A stretch of DNA of 64,000 nt from Coenobita brevimanus (taxonomy: Eukaryota; Arthropoda; Malacostraca; Decapoda; Coenobitidae). Made by a program: the position numbers and the translations under genes. The notes under the pieces were generated by a model. The model did not search any database. It saw only the letters and a list, made by a program, of their open reading frames with translations, and had not been told where the DNA came from. Below, in pieces: positions 59,098 to 64,000 of the stretch (the stretch's first letter is position 1; every line of letters begins with the position of its first letter). The stretch spans positions 10,351,832 to 10,415,831 of the forward strand of contig CM064681.1 in NCBI GenBank assembly GCA_032717465.1, given 5' to 3'.

Positions 59098-59303
59098 CTA
59101 TAGTTCGTTCACGTTAACCTGACTCAGAATTTTGTCCTTTTGAAGCTTATTTCACTTAGCCTAGAGGCAGAAAGAGACAATACTACGATTCAATACCCTT
59201 TCCATAGCACTTCTTCCTGACTAGCATCATATTCTGGTGTTAATCTGTTGCACTGAAGATAGTGATGGTACTTTTTGGCCAAGTTAGAGTTAAAAGAGTA
59301 TGG
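59098..59303 (+). mobile_element. Family B inverted-repeat element, copy 5
   Basis: 206 bp. The left terminus CTATAGTTCGTTCACGTTAA. The body has GAAGCTTATTTCACTTAGCC, GGCAGAAAGAGACAATACTA, CATAGCACTTCTTCCTGACT and CATATTCTGGTGTTAATC. The right end is GGCCAAGTTAGAGTTAAAAG continuing AGTATGG. The left terminus is almost identical to that of copy 6. Confidence 0.7.
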
Positions 59304-59309
59304 TTATTT

Positions 59310-60090
59310 TCTTTCTCGTGATAAATGCCTAAAAAGGGGTGGAGGGGAAGAAATTAATTGTTAACGTGTAAATTGTGTTCATTGTAATAATTCTTGTCCT
59401 GTACTTGGGATAGAACGAAACTAAATGTCTTTGGGAACACGGATTGGAGAAACCTAATTTTTTTTTCTGTACCCTGAGAGATACCAAACTGCTTGCAACA
59501 CGGGTGCTGCTTGTCTTGGTCGCCAGATCCCAGTACAGTGAGAGAGGGAATTCCAACCCACACTCCTTCCCTGTTTAGTCGCCTATTTACAACACAATGG
59601 TATGAGTTGTATTTTGGGCACCAGTATCCTTTTTCACCTGTTTTCCATCAACTGTCTTCTTTCACCTCGTATAGTAAACATATTTTCTCTAGTTATGCCA
59701 TGCTAGAAAGTTTCCCTACTTATTCTTTTTAGCAACTACAAAGCTACGGATAGTCGTTTCGCTTCAATGCAGTACGTTTTACTTAACACAATTTTTTCTT
59801 CTACCTATCTTCATTCTCTCTGTACATCAGCTATTTTCACACTATTTTTCACCTTCATTTCTCTCTCCGTCCATCTTTCATTTTCGCTGGTTATCATTAA
59901 ACCTTATTTTTACGCAGCTTTGAAAAATAAAGAGACGGAGAATTAATAGACTGAATGAGGAGTGTTCTTTAAATGTTAAGGTATTGGGAGGGACGATGTG
60001 CTTTTTTGCTGTGCTTATTTCGTGCTAGCTTTCCTGTCCTTTGTTTTGTGGCTGCTTGGCGCTGTTTACTCTCCTGTTTTTTATTCTCTT
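59310..60090. other. Mixed stretch, no gene recognised
   Basis: Short overlapping frames on both strands at 59,330-59,730 lack motifs or splice support. Confidence 0.5.
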
Positions 60091-60166
60091 AGCCTTTGAC
60101 GATCAGGCAGGGCAATAGAGCCACCATCGACCAAGAGTGGGTTGTATTGATGGCTGTGTATTTTTG

Positions 60167-60304
<138 letters not shown>

Positions 60305-60309
60305 CCCAT

Positions 60310-60960
60310 GCAAACCCTTCACATGTGCTCCCTATCACTTTACCTGTGCTGGTTACCTCTCATGTATACCTTTCCCATATCTAATCAAGCCTGTGTCCTC
60401 ATTACTGATTCAACTAGCCTTTCTCTGCACATTATACTCCTTTACTTGCCAACTTTTGCTCTCAATACCTCTGCCTCAGCCACTTCACCTATGCACATTC
60501 GGTCATTCACTCTCCCCTGATACACTCCAAGTAATAGATTTTCATATATATTCCTTTCCTAGCATGTACCCTCAATATCCCCACATCTAGCCATGTAAGT
60601 CCTCATCTGTGCACATTTAGTTTTTCGCCTTCCCTCTGTATTGTTCTATTAAATCACTTTCTCCTACCGCCATGCTGTTTCTCAACTTAGTGTACATACA
60701 ACTTATTCCTTCATTTGTACCCATTCAGTCTTTCACTTTTCAGACCCTTCCCCTTCCCCTCGCATTCACCTACTAATGCACTTTCTACTACTACCCATTC
60801 CCCACCCGTACCCACAATATTCCTTCCTCTACCTTTCCCACTCCTTCATTTATCCTCATTCAATCTTTCACCTACTCTACCTGTGCCCGTCAACCCTTTT
60901 ACCTGCCACTCATGCTTCCTTCCCCTGCCTTACCCCTCACAGCACACCGCATTTGACACT
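60310..60960 (+). repeat. ~120-bp degenerate tandem repeat
   Basis: A marker of the form CATYTRTRCMCATTCRGTCW followed by TTCAC occurs at 60,486, 60,604, 60,712 and 60,847 (spacings 118, 108, 135). A weaker copy lies near 60,320. Between markers are CCTTCCTCTACC and ACTCC words. Confidence 0.6.
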
Positions 60961-61142
60961 CGTGGGGTTTCTTTTGCCCTCTTGCTCTAATCTCTTTACC
61001 CGAGACTCACATAATAGCTTTTATTAAACTTTCAATTCGATGACCCTCTCCCCCTTTTTTTTTTTTTAGTTTTTCTCGCTACCTTCGACCACGTTTTTTG
61101 AAGAAATAGATCTTGTATTGAAAGGGTTGCTGGATATTGCAT

Positions 61143-61235
61143 TTAACTTTTTCACTATATAAACTCTTCCCAAAGCTAAATAAAATAGTCCAACGGTAGA
61201 AAGAATAAAACAAGTGAGATTACCTTGGTAAAAAC
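61143..61235 (+). mobile_element. Family A short TTAA element
   Basis: The left end TTAACTTTTTCACTATAT, core AAGCTAAATAAAATAGTCC exactly 30 bp in, then GGTAGAAAGAATAAAACAAG. It is position-for-position collinear with the copy at 37,059. The right end is unclear. Confidence 0.65.
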
Positions 61236-61399
61236 GTAAATATTCATAACTTACCCTCTATGTAACAAACTGACTCAAAGGGATCTGTTGGTAATGAGTG
61301 TTGTTCGTTTCTCTTGCAAGTAAATTATTCTCTTTATATTCCGACCTTTATTAAACCAGGAATCCCTTGATCATTAACTATTACTTTTTTTTATTCTTC

Positions 61400-62010
61400 T
61401 TATATTCATAATTTCTCTTAGCTCCCCTCTTTGTTTTCCTTTGCCCTCTTCCATTCCCCTATTCTACTCTACTCTTCGATTATCCTGTAAATTCCCACTC
61501 CCTTTCTTTCTTCCCTTCTCGACTTCCTTTGCTTTAACCTTCCATTTTCCTTCTTCTACATATTTTTTTTTTTCTGTCGTTATTTGCTCTTGTTTTCTTG
61601 GAGTTTCCTTGTTCCTTACTTTTTTTTTCTCCACATTCCCTTTTACTGTATTTCCTATTCTCCTTTTCTCTGATACTTCCTTGTCATCATTATTCCTTCA
61701 CTTCTTTCCTTCCTTTCATTCTTTTTCCCCATCCTCCATCCTTACTGTCCTTCTCAACCCTCACTCCACTCAGATCTCTATACCCTCGTTCCACTCCCAG
61801 CTAGTTCTTATTAACCTCTCCCTTCCTCCATCTATTGTGAATTTTTCCCCTATCATTCCTTCCCTCCCTATTTGGTCCTTAATTCATCATTCATCACTAA
61901 CGCAGACGTCTTTTCTCCACTGTACCATTCTTTCCTCCTCTTCCTCATCATCATCATCATTATCATCATCATCATTTTTTCCATTATCCCTCCTTCATAC
62001 TTCTTAGTTG
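61400..62010. repeat. Polypyrimidine block
   Basis: T/C-rich with (ATC)n at about 61,943-61,975. Confidence 0.75.
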
Positions 62011-62239
62011 CCCGTCTCATCCATCTTCATTTCACTTCTTCCTTACCAGTTTATTTTCGTTATGAGGAAGGGTACACAGTTTTACTCATGTAGATAGTAC
62101 TGATATTGAAAAAAAAAAAATACACATAGAGTATTAATCCACTCACCTTGACGTCTTTTCTGGTTTATTTTCGCTTCCTTCAGATATTATTCAGCTTGAG
62201 AGTGCCCAGGCAGTGTAAAGAAATCAGTAAAGGACGAAA

Positions 62240-62330
62240 AGCTTGTCATGGAAGCTTAATAAAGTCATCTGGAGATAAGATAAATAGAATAAAAAGAATG
62301 TCAAGATTATAAAAGGTGAAGGTGTAATAT
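62240..62330 (+). mobile_element. Family A core
   Basis: AAGCTTAATAAAGTCATCTGG then AGATAAGATAAATAGAATAAAAAG. No clear TTAA ends. Confidence 0.5.
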
Positions 62331-62344
62331 GCAAAGAAAATAAC

Positions 62345-62707
62345 TTTTTTTTTTTTTTTTTTTTTACGTGTCCGACTCTAGGCAAAGGCTCAGGGCCTAT
62401 TTCTTGGGGGCAGTGGCCTATCCCAAGGCCCAGTAGTCCTCCTACACCTCCACATGTCACCACTTCGGCGCTAACACCCACCGTCCATATTGAATACATG
62501 CTAGGGCTGTCTCATACAGGACTGGTGTACTGGTATTAGCGGGGGTACTTTTACGACATGTCGGCGGGTCATCTGGTAGATCAGGAAAGTCTGCTTTTTA
62601 GGAAATTCAAATCCTTAAACTGTTCCCTGCCCCAGCCGGGATTCGATCCTTGGTCCATTAGGACTGCAAGCCGCCTCTCTACCGATTCAGCCACCGCCTC
62701 CCCTAGG
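62345..62707 (-). mobile_element. tRNA-derived SINE, ~360 bp, with poly(A)
   Basis: Best SINE in the window. The minus strand starts GGGAGGCGGTGGCTGAATCGG, with an A-box TGGCTGAATCGGTA at 62,693-62,680 and a B-box GGATCGAATCCC at 62,649-62,638. A tRNA-like fold is plausible over this interval. An unrelated body of about 270 bp follows, then a 23-base poly(A) (T run at 62,345-62,367 on plus). Pol III promoter, body and A-tail in this order are what a SINE should show. Confidence 0.7.
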
Positions 62708-62714
62708 GGAAAGG

Positions 62715-62910
62715 TGCCTAATATAGCTATCTCTCAACCTATAATACTGATTTGTAACAGTACATGGGCACTGGAATATGGCAAGAGTCACGAAAAAGTG
62801 CTGTGGAAAGGATGTAGAACCATAGCAATGTCTTTTCGTGCCACTGAACAATGTGAAATAAGCCGCAAAATGGTGACAATCAGGCCCAGTTTAAGGTGAA
62901 AGAACTATAG
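62715..62910 (-). mobile_element. Family B inverted-repeat element, copy 6
   Basis: Minus strand: CTATAGTTCTTTCACCTTAA at the start, then GCGGCTTATTTCACATTG, CAGTGGCACGAAAAGACA, GGTTCTACATCCTTTCCA, TTTTTCGTGACTCTTGCC and GTACTGTTACAAATCAG. It ends close to the SINE head with a worn right terminus. Confidence 0.7.
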
Positions 62911-62929
62911 TTTTTATGAAAAGTATTTC

Positions 62930-62998
62930 TAACCCTTTCACTTCAGGAAGCTCACTCTCAAGCTGGGCAAGGTTGTTATGGAGCAACTGGATTATACC
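62930..62998 (+). mobile_element. Family A left half
   Basis: CTAACCCTTTCACTTCAGG followed by CAAGCTGGGCAAGGTTGTTA and GGAGCAACTGG. A worn core at the expected spacing. Confidence 0.4.
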
Positions 62999-62999
62999 T

Positions 63000-63355
63000 A
63001 AAAATGGCATCATCGTACTAATGGGGTTAGAAAGTCAAGGAGTGATTCAAAGGACAGGAAAAGAGCCTGCTGACTCCCAGGTGTTTAAAAATCTCGAATA
63101 TATGATTATGTGACCTCGAGGGCTAAAATAATTCCCAGGCTTATCTTTAGACGAGCTTCCTTCCCATTTAAGTCATGGGAGGAACACGCAAGCCTGTTGA
63201 CCGGATCCTCTTACTAGTGAGCTGCCCCGCGGTGTGTGTTGGAGCCTGCCCCTCGCTATCGCACACCGCTCAAACACCCAGTCATCTAACCTTCTGTTTT
63301 ATCCTCTGCCCTTTTGCTGGGTATATTTTTTTCAATGCCGTTCTTTTTTTCATAC
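63000..63355. other. Unassigned stretch
   Basis: No gene recognised. Confidence 0.5.
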
Positions 63356-63360
63356 TTCAG

Positions 63361-63795
63361 ATATACGTCCTCAAGAGTTATACTGTTGTTGCTCTTGACC
63401 CTGGCTCATCTGAATGTAAACCCGATGGATTTGTACCAGTTTGCGGAGTAGTTGTTGTCCTTCATTTTTTTAATTCAAGTTCTAGATGTACGTTGTCAAT
63501 AGTTACATTATTTTTGCTCTAGACTGTACCTCATCTGAATGGTAACCTGGTGGATTTTTACATTTTTTTTAGTTCATCATTTTGTTTCTTCAAGTATTCG
63601 ATGCACGTTCTTGAGAGTTAGATCGCCGTTGATTTGACCTCATCCCATTGTGATCGGGATCGCGGTGGATTGCAGGCTGAAGTTACCAGTTTCTTGCAGT
63701 TCACAGTCCTCGTTTCAGAGAAGAAGAAGAAGGCTGAGGGATATTTTATAACCGCGCATGCATAAAAGTGTCGCCGCCTGAAGTCCTCCCTCTCA
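63361..63795 (-). mobile_element. Family C SINE-like element, copy 3, with tandem 3' units
   Basis: The minus-strand head is GAGGGAGGACTTCAGGCGGC, then GGTTATAAAATATCCCTCAG. The body CTTCAGCCTGCAATCCACCG is shared with copy 1. On the plus strand three units begin ATRTACGTNNTCAAGAGTTA-like at 63,361, 63,486 and 63,601, each followed by TTGCTCT(A/T)GA..CTCATC..GGTGGATTT. The 3' part is thus present in three tandem copies of 115-125 bp. The window ends about 205 bp later with nothing further recognised. Confidence 0.55.
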
Positions 63796-64000
63796 TTAGA
63801 CTACAGTCGAGTTGGATCTTCATTTTCATCAATTTTGGTCAGCGTTTTCTAAGGTAGCTCTACATCTTTTAAAATTATTGATCTAGCTTCTCTGATCTCC
63901 CGATGCAGGTAGTTTTAGTATTTAGTCTGCAATTTCGTTACAAACTACAGTCTCTGATGTCTTTTTGTAGTGTAGTTATCGCCTCTGAGAACTTAATCTA

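Overview
This is non-coding, repeat-saturated eukaryotic nuclear DNA. No long conserved protein-coding gene, rRNA, intact tRNA or CRISPR array can be supported. I infer an arthropod, most likely a decapod crustacean. The reasons are the extreme density of long (CA)n/(GT)n and (GA)n/(CT)n microsatellites, the kilobase-scale purine/pyrimidine strand-biased blocks, a short TTAGG (arthropod telomere type) motif at about 33.0 kb, and a LINE tail that ends in a TATC microsatellite. Species and chromosome cannot be read from the sequence. Almost all long open frames here are low-complexity artefacts (poly-TH, VC, RE, SL and pyrimidine-tract proteins) and are not annotated as genes.

Layout. 0-3 kb: a cluster of short TTAA-type elements, then about 2.5 kb of polypyrimidine DNA. 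3-5.8 kb: a tRNA-like SINE, a pentanucleotide array, a 48-bp minisatellite and a purine block. 8.2-11 kb: purine-rich blocks. 11.5-18.5 kb: microsatellites, including an uninterrupted 491-bp (AC)n tract at 15,680, a 22-bp minisatellite and a GGTT-type array. 19-26.3 kb: pyrimidine blocks, a 30-bp minisatellite ending at a candidate coding exon (25,194), and a 17-bp minisatellite. 26.4-33 kb: interspersed elements (LINE tail, SINEs, short TTAA elements). 33-36.4 kb: triplet and tetranucleotide repeats and a quiet stretch. 36.5-37.7 kb: a cluster of transposon remnants. 38-46.6 kb: purine then pyrimidine blocks, with a possible signal-peptide first exon at 45,104. 46.7-48.8 kb: a hAT-like miniature element, a second miniature element, a 100-bp tandem repeat and a TTAA element. 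49-54.4 kb: purine/pyrimidine blocks and a double tRNA-like SINE. 56.2 kb: a promoter-like cluster (CCAAT, NRF-1 palindrome, GC box). 58-64 kb: more interspersed repeats, ending in a nested SINE cluster.

The most informative result is a set of dispersed repeat families reconstructed by comparing copies within the window. Family A is a roughly 100-bp element bounded by TTAA with a 10-bp CCCCTTCACT terminal inverted repeat and a conserved AATAAAATCGTCTGG core; about 20 complete or partial copies are visible. Family B is a roughly 205-220-bp element with about 37-bp terminal inverted repeats (six copies). Family C is a SINE-like element with a Pol III B-box (three copies, one carrying tandem 3' units). 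There are also two single elements with long terminal inverted repeats (46.67-47.28 kb and 36.49-36.78 kb) and two 3' ends of one LINE family. No pathway or operon is present. Two candidate exons and one promoter-like cluster are the only hints of genes, and all are tentative.
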